Below are positions 49,282-60,939 of a stretch of DNA of 64,000 nt, piece by piece (the first letter of the stretch is position 1; each line of letters begins with the position of its first letter). A program made the translations under genes and the position numbers. The DNA comes from Neckera pumila (taxonomy: Eukaryota > Streptophyta > Bryopsida > Hypnales > Neckeraceae). The stretch spans positions 32,377,282 to 32,441,281 of the forward strand of contig OZ018409.1 in the NCBI GenBank assembly GCA_963969595.1. The letters run 5' to 3'. The notes under the pieces were generated by a model that was not told the origin of the DNA, ran no database searches, and worked only from the letters and a program-made list of their open reading frames with translations.

Positions 49282-51508
49282 GAGGCAATTGAATTGAATT
49301 TGATATTCCACATTAACCACTTTAATACACAGGCTTAGCATTAACTAGTTTGGAGTTCCCAATACCTTAACAGGATTGAGGTGCCTACATTGAAGTGTGA
49401 AAAAAAAAGGGGGACTTGAACTTGCATGGCACGTACTATTGTAGAGTCCAATTATCAGCACAAGACTCAAGAATGCTCTTAGTCTACTCAAGTGAAAACC
49501 AACCCAAAACGTTTTGTAATTTTTTGATGCTCACACAATATTTTATAAATTTTCAATGTTGAAAATATAGGGTATCTATTTATGCCTCCTAAATTCCCTA
49601 TAAACTAACATTTGGAGGCACAAGATGCTCCACTTCCATTTGTTGCCTTAAAAAATTCTTGAATTGCCTTCAACTCCCGGGGAGATCACTGTCGGGTTTT
49701 TAGAATACTACGTGAGTTAAGAGATAGGGTCCAATTAATTTGTAGAGGAAAAATTTTATATAATATGTAGGGCTACTACAAGGTCCATGAAATACTACAT
49801 ATTCTAACATATGTAAATTAGGCTATATTAAAACATCATGTAATAGGAATTTTTATTATTAAGTTAACCTTAGCAAAAAGAGTCTCTACAAATTTTTATA
49901 GAACGACGAGTATAGATGTGGACAAATAATTTCATGTGGTAAAATGGACATAGTCAAGAAAATCTACAATGAAGAGTTGTTGATTAAAATTGTGCTACAG
50001 TGCTAATGGTGTATATATAAATATAAAATTAAGTGTAAATGCAAAGCATTGACCACAAGTGGCAAAACTTATTACATTGCACAAATAGGGAGCTTGACCT
50101 TAGTAGGTTTAATGAACTAAAAATTGTACAACACGAGGATCAAAAATTACAGTTTGTTTAACTTCAATCTTTGAAGTCATATCTATTAAACACACTCGTA
50201 TTGAATGTACTATTTATAGAATAATTTTAATAGAGAGTTTTGAAGTATTCAATGGTAAACTTGTTATTAACCATAATTAAAGGTTGGAGGGTATTTTGGA
50301 AGAGGAAATGTCCAAAACTGCCCAATTTTATTGCAATGTCCAAAATAAAAGATGAAAACTTTTATTTTGAATTCCAATGTACAAAAATATACTGAACAAG
50401 TAAGGTAGCGTGTGGAAAAAATTCTAGCCTATTTGACCATGTGGATTGAAAGATTACAACATTATAGGTGAGGAAAAAAACTATTCTTCTACACTGTAAA
50501 ATAGGGTCAATAGACTTTGAGCCCTCTTGGATTAAAATATTTTCTCTACCCAAAAATGAGGATTTAGGCTATTCATATGTGTATAATGTTAGGTTCACTC
50601 ATGAAAATTTTGTAAGCAAATATGGAGTCCAACTAATCTGAAGCAACCTGCCAAGCAAGGAGAATAAGATCATCGACAATAAACTACTATACTAGTCATT
50701 TTTTGATGATTTCTTGTGCAATGAGGAAATTTTTTATTTGAAATCCAAACGGTCAAAAATTAGAGACAAAAATTTGGAATATGTGGGGAAAATTTCAAAA
50801 ACTTTGACTTCACATATTGCAAGATAATAGGGCTTGAAGTTAGAAGAAATGTTTTTTTTTAAGCCACCCCAATGTAGCTAATAAAGTTTGATTCTTCTTA
50901 GAATGTGATTTGGGAACTAATTTTTTTTGACAATTGTATGCCATATTTTATTAGTTACATATATGTCAAATTTCAAAAGTTAATGAATAATTTTGCAAAA
51001 GGTGCCTCAAAAATGCCCAAATTTCCTGGGCTGCCAAAAAAGTTCAAAGCAGCATTACCTTTTATTAGGGTACCCGATCGAAAAAAAATATACATTCTTA
51101 CTAAGCATTACAAAAAATCGCAGGCCTCTAGAGGGCCGCTTCAAAGTGACCAAACCAATCTATTACTTGAAAGTAGGCATGTCGCCACAGTGAGTAGTTA
51201 GAGTGTGTGAATTTTGGGAAGGATGTCAGGACTCACTAATGTGACTGTAGTACAGGTCTCATTAACTTGATAGTTAATCAAATTCAATCAAATTAACCAA
51301 AATGAAGTGGATTTTGATGCTAATTGTCAAAAAAATTAGAAACACTAGTGATTTCAAACTACCTTTGTAAGCCAAATAGTTTAGTGAATTTGAAGTTGGG
51401 AAAGGAAGATATTTATACAAGTGGGATAGGGATAGGTACAACAATCCATGTAGGATATGTAAAGTTAGAACTAATAAGAACACAACCACTCATAGTTAAG
51501 TAAAAAGC
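49282..51508. other. AT-rich intergenic DNA with possible decayed family A remnants
   Basis: Stretches at about 50400-50500 (GTGTGGAAAAAATTCTAGCC then TTTGACCATGTGGATTG) and 50780-50840 recall the interior of family A, without recognisable ends. GGCCTCTAGAGGGCCGCTTC at about 51124 recalls a family C end. The frames at 50905-51201 are not recognised. Confidence 0.35.
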
Positions 51509-51884
51509 AAAAATTGTATTAAAAGTCGAATTTTAGACCTCATTTAGGCATAGTAGATTTTTTTTTTTAAATCTTTGAACTAAAAAAATGTGGAGAATCA
51601 ATCTAGTTTTCTTCCCCCAAAACCCATTTGATTTTTAGAGCTTCCATTAAAAAGTTATGGACAAAATTCTAAAAGGGTTTGGAAGCAAAATTTTCTTTGA
51701 CATTTAAACACCCTCTTGGAATTTTGTCCATAAATTTTTATTGGAAGATCAAAACCTCAAAAGGATTTTTGGAGATGAAAATTGGATTAATTCTCCACAT
51801 TTTTTTAGTTCAAAGATTTAAGAAAAAAGTAATTCTATTATGCCTAAATGAGGTCTGAAATTCGTCTTTTTAACACAATTCTTG
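51509..51884. mobile_element. Long foldback (hairpin) element, copy J1
   Basis: The left arm (AAAAGTCGAATTTTAGACCT, CATTTAGGCATAGTAGA, AAATCTTTGAACTAAAAAAA, TGTGGAGAATCAATCTAG, TTATGGACAAAATTC) is mirrored in order by the right arm (GAATTTTGTCCATAAA ... CTCCACATTTTTTTAGTTCA ... TATGCCTAAATGAGGTCT). The arms are about 160-180 bp, so the unit can fold almost end to end. It could be a MITE, and if transcribed would give a long dsRNA hairpin. Confidence 0.8.
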
Positions 51885-52793
51885 AATTTGAATAATGAGT
51901 GATCTCTCTTCAAGATATCCCATATTCTTTGAGATTTCACCATGGACAATTGATTTTTCTATATAAACGACCTCTTCACCCTTTGTTTCACCAATTGTGT
52001 CAATGAATTATGACTATCACATTGCCATCAAAAAAGATCTTGATAGTAGATGTCATTGGACTAATTTCGACATTTGATTTTTTTTCCAAAACTTGGTTAG
52101 AGTACAAGGTATGCAATAATCAGGGTTAAGGTGCATTATAATACTTAAACCCTGATTATTTAATGCCTTGTACTTGGATATGAACCACTGACACATCCGA
52201 CGTCGCAGTGCAAGGTGAACAACTATAGGGGAAAAAATAATCCTTTATCCAATTTAAATGTTCTTTTGGGGTCCTTTCAGCTGCTCTTGAGCGGCCCACT
52301 TGAGGCTTGCAATTTTCTGTAATGGGGGGTATATATTCACACCTTGTATCAAAATTTTGTAAACATCCAACCAAAATTGACTTCAGAGGATCCTACCCGG
52401 ATTTTTTAAATGTTTGTTCAATGGAAAATTGGTCATTAGGGATTAAAAACTATGGAGTACAATTTTGTCAATTGGACATTTAAATTTTATATGTAAGCCC
52501 CACCTAAAAAATCAAATGAATAAATTTATAGAAAACCTAGGGTATTGGAAATATGCCCCTTGTAGCCTTTTATATAAAATGACAATCCTCTTAAATACAA
52601 TAAATAAAGGTAAATATCCCCACATCAAATATCCACTTAACTTAGGTGTATACTTTCAATTACAAGGAGTGATCTCCTTGGACTTTGGTTGTTGGTGAAT
52701 CCTTGTGGTGATTCTAAATGAAGGTGAGATGCTATTCAAGGCCACATTATAGATGGTAGAATTTGAAAAGGGTCAATTTTGGAGCCTCCTACC
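51885..52793. other. AT-rich intergenic DNA with one hairpin
   Basis: An inverted repeat at about 52115-52162 has arms AATAATCAGGGTT and AAACCCTGATTATT around a short AT-rich loop. GGAGCCTCCTACCTTAG at its right edge looks like the end of a family F element next to A6. No gene seen. Confidence 0.45.
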
Positions 52794-53142
52794 TTAGCCC
52801 CTAAAGGACCAAAGTCTCCTCGGGGGAACACTTTAGGCAAGCTTGTGGGACCTTAAATTTTGGCTTGATTTTTTGAAACTTTTTCAATCAGTGCCAGAAG
52901 CAAACGTAATGCCACCTGAAGTCAAAAAAGCAATTCGCCAAATTTCAACTCAAATGCTAATATCTTTCAATCTGTACTGTCAAAGTTCTTGAACTTTTTA
53001 CCACATGATTTAAGAGAAGTGAAGTACAAGATCTTACGGTTAGACTCTAGAAAAAAAATTGGGTTTAGGGAGTGATCACAGCAGAAATGGCAGTTTTCAG
53101 TGGTTTTGGAGCCAAAAAATGCCTTGGTCCTTTAAAGGTTAA
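52794..53142 (-). mobile_element. Deleted family A element, copy A6 (349 bp)
   Basis: Left end CCCCTAAAGGACCAAAG after TTAG, and right end GGTCCTTTAAAGG before TTAA. It keeps both termini and near-terminal sequence of subfamily 1 (CACATGATTTAAGAGAAGTG, AATGGCAGTTTTCAGTGG) but lacks the central ~570 bp. Confidence 0.8.
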
Positions 53143-53991
53143 AGGCTAACCCTCAACCAAAGTCAAAAATAATTTTGCTAGGGCTTATTCATTCTTTTGG
53201 AGGCTATATTACTAGCACCTAATTGTGAATTGTTTCTAAAATCAACCTTGAATATGCTTGCCTTAAATGTATAAGATGCACATCTATAATCATCACAAAT
53301 TTGCAACTAAATATAGTTGCTATTTTTAAACATAATTTATTTTGTTGGATTAGATTGACAAGTAAAAAATATTCCAAAGAACTTTAGCACATTATTTGGA
53401 CATTCGATGACTAAGTTATGAATTTCTTAAATATTCTCTCTAGGTGTATCAAAACAACAATAGATTTTTATACCACTAGACTCCCATATTTTGGTTCAGA
53501 TGTAGGTGTCACATATTTGGTAGTATCAAGTATAGGTCTTTATTCATATATACCTTAGTCTCTATTCAAAAGAATCTATGGTCAATTTTTCAGTACACAC
53601 ATTTTTACCCACAAAAAAAAATACTTAGCAAATAGGAATCACAATCAAATGATTGTTTGGATGATTTTAGATTTTTTTATCTTACAAATTTGTCAAAATC
53701 TATAAATTTACAAGTGAATGCACCTAGAATGGTTTGAATAAACATTTGAACATGGTTGCTATTATTGAATTTTACTTTTGCTTGGTCTTGTTGGAGTTTG
53801 AAGGATTTTAAACACTCTATTTATATGGGTTTTTTTTCCGTATAATATGAATAAACTATAATTGTTCTCATAATTAGAATTTGTATATTTTAGACAAGAA
53901 AATATAGCGGTCATAATAGGAACAAGATTGAAATTATTCAGACAATTTTATTATAAGTGTATCACTCTTACAACTGAACTCATATTCTTAC
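53143..53991. other. AT-rich intergenic DNA, nothing identified
   Basis: No gene or paired repeat recognised. Confidence 0.5.
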
Positions 53992-54231
53992 TACAGTAGA
54001 ACCTCTCTTAGTGCATAGTGCGGTGATTATGCACTAGGAGAGGTTTATGCATTTGGAGAGGTGCAGTACTGTTCACTGCCTAATATGGCTTCTAACTACA
54101 GGGCCTCCAACCACATGGCTTCTAACTACAAGGCCTTCAATCATTGCTCATCAATAAAGGCTTCAAAGTACTATCTCTCTTAGTGCATATTATGCACTAT
54201 CAGAGTATGCACTAAGAGAGGTTCGACTGTA
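53992..54231. mobile_element. Mariner-type MITE, copy K2
   Basis: TA, then CAGTAGAACCTCTCTTAGTG at the left; CACTAAGAGAGGTTCGACTG, then TA at the right. Internal repeats of the same GTGCATA and ATGCACTA words suggest further foldback. These are pogo/mariner-like termini with TA target duplication. It is about 235 bp and non-coding. Confidence 0.8.
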
Positions 54232-55500
54232 TTATCTTTTTATATTGGACTTAGCATTGTAGTAAACTTCTTGATAATAGTGAGTGGTACAATCAATATT
54301 ACTTTTTGGATTAAAAAAATTGCCAGTTGAATAATTTAATTGCCCTTGGCTTTGTTTCCAATCAACAACATAGCATTCTATGTTGTGTCTCTAAGTGGTC
54401 CCATGGTCATAAATTATCTATGAAAGTGGCATAATGACAAACTATAGAAGTTGTGCACCATATTAGTTTGCAAGTGCAACTACAAAAATGTAGGCAAAAT
54501 AATCACTCTAATTGAAAAAAATTAAAAATATATATTTGAAAATACATTTTAAATTCTATGGCACCTTCAATGACCATAATCTTCCATAGTTGTGCATATG
54601 GTACAAACTCAAATACACTCACTACATGGGGCTTCACCCAAAAAACTAGGGGTAGTATATTCACAAGATACAACAAAAAAAGAGCGAGTTCACATAAGCC
54701 ATGCCTTGAACAACTTGTACAACCAAGAATTTATCCAAAACCAAGACAAACCAACCAAAGAGACTTTAGGCTATGGTTATTGTCATCCAAGTATCCAACA
54801 ATTAGAAGTAGGCATAACATCATGCATGGCACACGCTATATTGTATTAATTTGCAACCAATCAAAAAGTTTGACATGTTATTGTTGCTTATAAATTTGGT
54901 CATCTGGCACATGCTAGAGGATGTACTATAGTTAATTCTCTACTAGATGTATAGTGATACAACTGCCACAATTTGCCAATTAATTAATTGGCAATCACAA
55001 TGTGCTTGTGAAGTTCATTTTGTACCCCTCCCCCATATTTGTATTTTTACATGAATGCAGTAAATGAACAAGCTACAAGACATGATCCTAGAAAATTACT
55101 CATGATGGTGGGCTTTTCTTGGAGCAATGACAAATACACTAAAAATGCATAGTCACTTTAAATAATACTATTTTGAAAAACATTATTGTTTATTTGGCAA
55201 GAAAACCTATATAGTACATTGGAAAAATCTAGAATATTTGATGGAAATTCTTATATATTTTTAGGATTTTTAGTTCAAAAACAATCTATAACTTTAATAT
55301 TTTTGAGTCTACAATATTGATTTATTTATATTATCTTTACACTTTAAAACAATATAAAACTTTAATTATTTATAGAATCAAATGCAATAATACCATAGAA
55401 ATTGTGTAGCCTTGGAGAGGTCTATTTTTACTCCCCACCTAGTGCTTTTTTTCTTGCACTATGGCAAATTTATTGGTTGTAAGAAACAACTCTATTATGA
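54232..55500. other. AT-rich intergenic DNA with an unrecognised frame
   Basis: Overlapping frames at 54558-54893 and 54592-54849 (+) reach 85-111 codons, but neither has a recognisable domain or a start context. I see no other feature. Confidence 0.4.
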
Positions 55501-55853
55501 CATTAGAAAAAATATCAACCCTCCGGAGAACTGCTCCAAAGTGACAAACCAAGCTATTAAAAAGCTTGGTCTGTCACTCCAGCTGACTGCTGCGGTGAGC
55601 AGTCAATTTTCACGATTTATTTATTTATTTATTTTATTTTTAAATAATTTTTTAAAGATTATATATATATATATATATATATTTGTTAATTTCTTTTACT
55701 CATAAATTTTGGTTCCTGTGCCACAGTTGCTGCAATTTCAGTTAGGCAGAAATTAGGGGAAAAATAATTTTTTGAGCAAAAAAAAAGTAAATTTTGGGGT
55801 ACCTCGGAGAGCTGTGGAGCAGCCCTCCAAAGGCCTGAAATTTTCTATAATGA
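55501..55853 (-). mobile_element. MITE-like TIR element, family C copy C3
   Basis: Left end CATTAGAAAAAATATCAACC and right end GGCCTGAAATTTTCTATAAT. It is the reverse of C2 and keeps the GTGACAAACCAAGCT hairpin at about 55539-55577 and the GGTACCTC block. An (AT)n run lies at about 55660-55681. Confidence 0.8.
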
Positions 55854-55959
55854 ATATATATCACTGGTGAACAAATGGTTGTGGTTGTTGACATATCCAT
55901 TCATTACAAAGGACATGTCGTGTCCCGGTTATTACAATAGGTTGGCCTTAAGTGGGGAC

Positions 55960-56560
55960 TAAACTAGGACATTGGGATCACTATTGCCATTCCAAAATCC
56001 AAAGAATGCATGTGATAAATCCACAAGAATTGGTTTGCAATGGCCTATAAGATGAAGATGTGCATGCCAACTTTGTCTTGAAATTGCCCAGTCACATAGC
56101 AATTCTTTTAGATTCAATGCATACAATCTAAATTCCCAAGCATCCCACAAAAACCATATGTCCTGTGTACAATATATTTCAATTTGGTTTAGTACATCAT
56201 TCGGAGAAAGTTGGTGTGCAAAAGTGCACTTAAAGGAGTACTTCCAAATGGCAACCAAGTGAAATGCTTCATGGCCAAGTTTGTTGTAATCTCATTGATT
56301 CAACAATATTCATCAATGACATTGGCAAGAATGCCATAGGTAAGCATGCGTAAGTAGTGGAGGTACATTTTTGCAATAGACAACCCTAGCCTACCTAAAG
56401 TATTAAGCTTCTCAATGAACCAAGGGTCAAATGCACACACTTACTCAACAATATGCAAGAACCAGGGTCTTTTCATCCAAAACCAGCGCCAAGATTTGAT
56501 GTGCTTCAAACATGCAAATCTTTGCAAATTAATCCTAAAACAAGCAAATATGACAACTCT
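55960..56560 (-). pseudogene. Decayed PIF/Harbinger-like transposase (plant transposon protein type)
   Basis: Read on the minus strand, short in-order matches to the plant PIF/Harbinger nuclease family are seen. They are a LSIAKMYLHYLRMLTYG-like stretch at about 56390-56330 (family: L-Q-K-C-T-A-A-L-R-M-L-A-Y-G), then I-D-E-Y, GMLGNLDCMH at 56146-56117 followed by a stop and KNC, GQFQDKVGMHIFIL at about 56090-56050, AIANQFLWIYH, and in a shifted frame HAFFGFWNGNSDPNVL. Several stop codons and at least one frame change break it, so it is inactive. No ends of the parent element were recognised. Copy A7 lies just upstream of its 5' side. Homology is recalled, not searched. Confidence 0.6.
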
Positions 56561-56657
56561 CTCTTTCCAGATACACATACCATTGACACTCCCTCCTATC
56601 TCCAATCCTTATTTGCTTTGGAGGTGTGGCTTCCTTCATCGCTTGCTCAAACAAGTC

Positions 56658-57568
56658 TTAACCCCTAAAGGACCATTGTCCCTTCGGGGGACAAATGCAT
56701 TTTCGGGCAGGTACCTACGGGCTGAAATTTTCTTTTGATTTTTTGAAACTTTTTTTGGAGGTAGAAGAGCTGATTAGCTTCATTTTTTTCACAATCGGTG
56801 CTCAAGAACAAAAGTTATGACCAAATAAGCTCAAAACAGGGGACGGCGGGCAACAAAAAGAATTTGCAATTTTTTTTTTTTTTTTTAAGTATTTTTTTTC
56901 TCATAGATTATATTTTTGTCTATCTAAAAATCTTTGATTCATTTCATTTGGATTTTGAATGAGAAAGTTATGGACATTCTTATTTTTCAAGCAGTTAGAG
57001 CATTTTTTTGAAAAAAAAACCTTGTAGATTCATTTCTGAATGCAATTTTTCAAATTCTTCAATATTTTTTTTTGCATGGTTTAGTTTACTTGCTAGAACA
57101 ATCTCACCATTGGGATTATTGCATTTTAATCCCACCTAAAATATATAACTATTTTAGAGTTTCCTTCTATCTCGTACCTACTTCTACTTAACAACTTTTT
57201 TAATAATGAAAATTAAGTTTTTTTGAATTTTTTTTTGGCTAGATTCTCAATTCAATTCTCCAGTATAAACATTAAAAGCTTAAAACTCTGTAGTGCAAAA
57301 AAATAAAGTTAAAAATGTTCAAAGTCAAAAAATCTAGTCCCTCAATGTGCTGAAAAACTCCTTTTTTTCACTTTAAACGCAGATATCTTGCAATCTGTGC
57401 AGTCAAAAATTCTGAATTTTTTGCCACACATTCTTATACTAGTTAGGTGTAAGATCCTATGGTTAGATGTGGAAAAAAAAAATTTCGAATTTTTTTACTT
57501 TTTGCTATAGAAATGGCAGTTTTGAGTGTTTTTTGGTAGAAAAAGGGCCTCAGTCCTTTAGGGGTTAA
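56658..57568 (-). mobile_element. TTAA-flanked TIR element, family A copy A7 (subfamily 2)
   Basis: TTAA then CCCCTAAAGGACCATTGTCC at the left, and CAGTCCTTTAGGGG then TTAA at the right. The flanks outside (AACAAGTC, GAAAATTA) are unlike each other. The inside matches A2 and A8 in the same orientation. It is non-coding. Confidence 0.87.
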
Positions 57569-58192
57569 GAAAATTACTTTATAAGCCATCAAAGTCAATA
57601 GATACTTCTACAAATATTTTTATTTGTACAGATAGAGGTTCATGAGTCCCAATTACAACAATACTTAATTCAAAAGTAGTGGATTTTTGTACATTAACAA
57701 TAAATAGTTGTATAGTGTCAAATGTCAAGAAATTAGTATTGGGCAGTCTAATTTCACTATTTAGTGTAGGATATAAGCTTCTACTTCAAAGAATCAATTA
57801 TAGCAATCAATTCCAAACAAATGGCATAGAAGACTCCAAAGTACCTACAAGCCTAGGTGGAATAAGGTACAATATAAAATACAAACCTAAGAAGGATTTG
57901 TGCTTTCTTTGGTCCTTCTTAGGTAGGGACTTCCAAAAGTGCCATTTTTTCTACTGATTATAGTTATTATCATTAACTTGTAAAATTTTGGTATTTTCTT
58001 GTTGTCAACCGAAACAAGAAATTAGTGCACCAAAAAATATTTCATTTGAATATTCCATAAAAGTTATAAAGTGTCAAAAGTGTTTTTTGGTAGATGTTCT
58101 AAAACTTTTTCTTCAATAAACATAGATATTGATTAACTAAATGGCGGCATATTTGTGTACCCCTACCTTATTATTGGACAATTGATGAACCG
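57569..58192. other. AT-rich intergenic DNA, nothing identified
   Basis: A 92-codon frame at 57679-57957 (+) is unrecognised. No repeat ends seen. Confidence 0.45.
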
Positions 58193-59686
58193 TTATCCTT
58201 TAAAGGACCAACATGCGTTTTTGGCTATATAAAATTTTTGGGCAAGTACATGTGACTATATTTTTGGCACATATTTTAAAAGAAGTTGGGGACAAGGAAT
58301 ATCTTTTATATGCACTAAATTTCATGACATTTGGAAATGTGAGTCAAAAGTTATAGCCTATTATGTTATTTTCTTTTATAAATGGGCAATCCGGGCAGAT
58401 AAGAAAAAATCACTTTTTTCATAAACAAAAATTTGAAGTTGGTTTTCTAGAGTTATATATATGTTGAAAGCTTTGTATCATCCCATTTTTATCAATGAGT
58501 CAAAAGTTAGGAAGATTTTTAGATTTTGGGCAGTTATAGATTCTCTACTCTAAAATAAACTTTGAAGTCCTTTATCTTACTCAATTTTCAATATTTTTTG
58601 CAAAAAATAAATTGTAGGATGTAGATTGTTTATTACAACATTGCAGCCATTGGGATTGGCATTTGTCAATTCCATAATTAATTTGAGACAATCTAGTATT
58701 TTGAACCATTCTCTACTACTATCTACTTAATATTCTTTTCCTTTATGCTATACAATTCCAGATGAAGTGAAAATTTTGAAGCATACAGCCAATTTGTCTT
58801 TGAAAAAGAATCCAAACAAGCACCATCATTTCACGGGGAGTGCACTTAGTGTATCTAATCCAAACTACGTGCGACCAAAACTTTGTACCCCCTATATTAT
58901 ATCCTAAAATTTAAATAAAAGAAAACAAAAAAAATATGAATATATTTTTCTAATTTGAAAGTTTATGTTTTGAATTATTGATATTTTTATTGCTAATGAT
59001 AATTAGTTACAAATTTTTGAAGTAAATAGATACACTGAAAAACTGAAAAATAACTTTCACCCCCCTATATTATATCCTAAATAATTGTCTAAAAAATGAA
59101 AAAAAAATTCCTAAAAATAACTCTCTATTGAAAGCTTATTTTGAGTTGAATATTGATGCAATGATCATCTAAATGTGTTCTCTATAAATATTTAAGTTGA
59201 AAAATATGCCATTTTAGGTTCATTTTCAGCCTCTTCTAGAAATCATTCTACATTTCATTTGAGTTGGAAATTTTGGCAATAAAAACCTATAGTCATTACC
59301 AAACAATGCTCAAAATTTTAGGTTGAAATTATAATTTATTAGAAATCACTTGTTCACATGTGGTTTGTAGTAGTAGAACCAAGTGCCCTCCCCGAGCATC
59401 ATTTTGGATATTTTTTCATCAAAAAGTAAGCTTGTGAAGTGCAGCTGCCCTATTTTTTGCAAGGCCAAAAAAATGATTTCAGTGAATTTGAATACTTATA
59501 TCTTGCAATCCACGTAGTGAAATTTTTTGAAATTTTTACATATTCTTAAATCAACATACTACAAGATCATACAATTACATGTGTCAAAAATTTATTTTTT
59601 TTCAAAAATTGGGTCTTTGTACTAAAAGTGGCAGTTTTCAAGAGTTTTTTTTGGTGAAAGTATAGTTATGGAACTTTAGGGGTTAT
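58193..59686 (-). mobile_element. Long family A relative with TTAT flanks, copy A9
   Basis: TTAT then CCTTTAAAGGACCAACATG at the left, and GGAACTTTAGGGG then TTAT at the right, so the same four bases flank both ends in direct orientation. Near-terminal sequence is family A-like (GGGCAAGTACATGTGAC; AAGTGGCAGTTTTCAAGAG). The ~1.49-kb length includes two similar blocks around CCCCCTATATTATATCCTAA (about 58888 and 59060), probably an internal insertion or duplication. It is non-coding. Confidence 0.7.
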
Positions 59687-59953
59687 CAGCCAACAATTGC
59701 ATCTGCTATCTAATTGGTATAGTGTTCAATATGTTCTTTGAATTTTACCAACTATTTTCTTTTACTTCTCAAATTGAACTAGTTTTTCAAGTATCGAGTC
59801 CGGTTATTTTTACTATTTTTTATTCTAAATAGATATTTTATAGAATTTTCATTGATTTTTGGCCAATGTTTTCAAATTGCAACCATTGTTTTTCCCCAAT
59901 TCCACTAACTAAGTTTGAACCTTGGATAGGTGCTTATGGTGCATTACACGGAA

Positions 59954-60430
59954 TAAGGTAACTACATCTAAAATGGACCACTCCTCAAAATTGACTCCTA
60001 TTTTGAACAAAAACTAGACAAGGAGGATATCCAAAATGGTGCGTATTACAAGGACAAGTGTAAGGTAGAGTTGGGTGCCATTTTGAGTAGTGTGCAGCTT
60101 TATTTATAATATTGTGGTGGTGACAACCTTACAAGTGGTTAATTTTGGGTACACTTTTTGTTGTTTTAACTTCTTCTTTATGACATGTTTTGATACTACT
60201 AGTGTCATTTCTTCATGTATATCAATGGATTTTGGCATCACCAACATTACACTTTTAGTGCCCTATATCTTGCATCTTTGATAGTTTGTAACTAAATCAC
60301 AATACGTCCAAAAATTATGGAACCAAGAGTTCATTGTCCTTCACCAATGTGCAAATCTTTTGTTCATTTCCTAAAGCATTTTGGTTATGCCATAGAGCTT
60401 ATTCGTGCAATTTTAGGTGTAGTTACCTTA
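59954..60430. mobile_element. MITE-like TIR element, family E copy E1
   Basis: Left end TAAGGTAACTACATCTAAAA, right end TTTTAGGTGTAGTTACCTTA. Core of about 430 bp without convincing coding potential. The first bases TAAGGTA are shared with family F. Confidence 0.75.
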
Positions 60431-60538
60431 GTCAAGATTCCACCCGCCAATGGTAATTGGTAAATGGACACGTGGCAACAATGCGTTTTGGGGTCCAGCC
60501 TTGTACGAGACTGAAAGCAGGCTCTACTCTTTGAACAC

Positions 60539-60939
60539 TAAGGTAGGATGCTCTTAAAGCGACCCGCTTCTTCAAATCAACCCTACAAAATGGTACTGAA
60601 TAGATATGAGTTGGTCTTTAAATGGACCACTTTAGTCATTGATTGAACCTCCCAAAAAAATATTCTTAATTGCAAGAGCCAGTCATTGGCCTTGATTCCT
60701 CAAATCATTTTAGAAGTTGTAAGTGGACGCGTTTTGGGAGACCTAGGGTCACAAATAGGTACCTACAACAGAAATCTTGGGAAATTCATAACTAATTCAA
60801 AAAATATGAAACCACTTGGGTTACGATTGTCATCCATTTTTCTTTCTCTGGAAAATGAGTGAAAAATCTTTCTATTCATGCAAACCTACAAAAAGGCAGA
60901 CCAGCCCTTAAATGGTCGCTTTTAGAGCATCCTACCTTA
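60539..60939. mobile_element. MITE-like TIR element, family F copy F1
   Basis: Left end TAAGGTAGGATGCTCTTAAA then GCGACC, mirrored at the right by GGTCGCTTTTAGAGCATCCT then ACCTTA. It is intact, unlike F2. The core contains further partial inverted words (TTAAATGGACCACTTTAG; CTTAAATGGTCGC). Confidence 0.8.

Noticed and set aside
54558..54893. A 111-codon plus-strand frame
   Set aside because: A second overlapping frame of 85 codons is equally open. Neither shows a domain, splice sites or a promoter.
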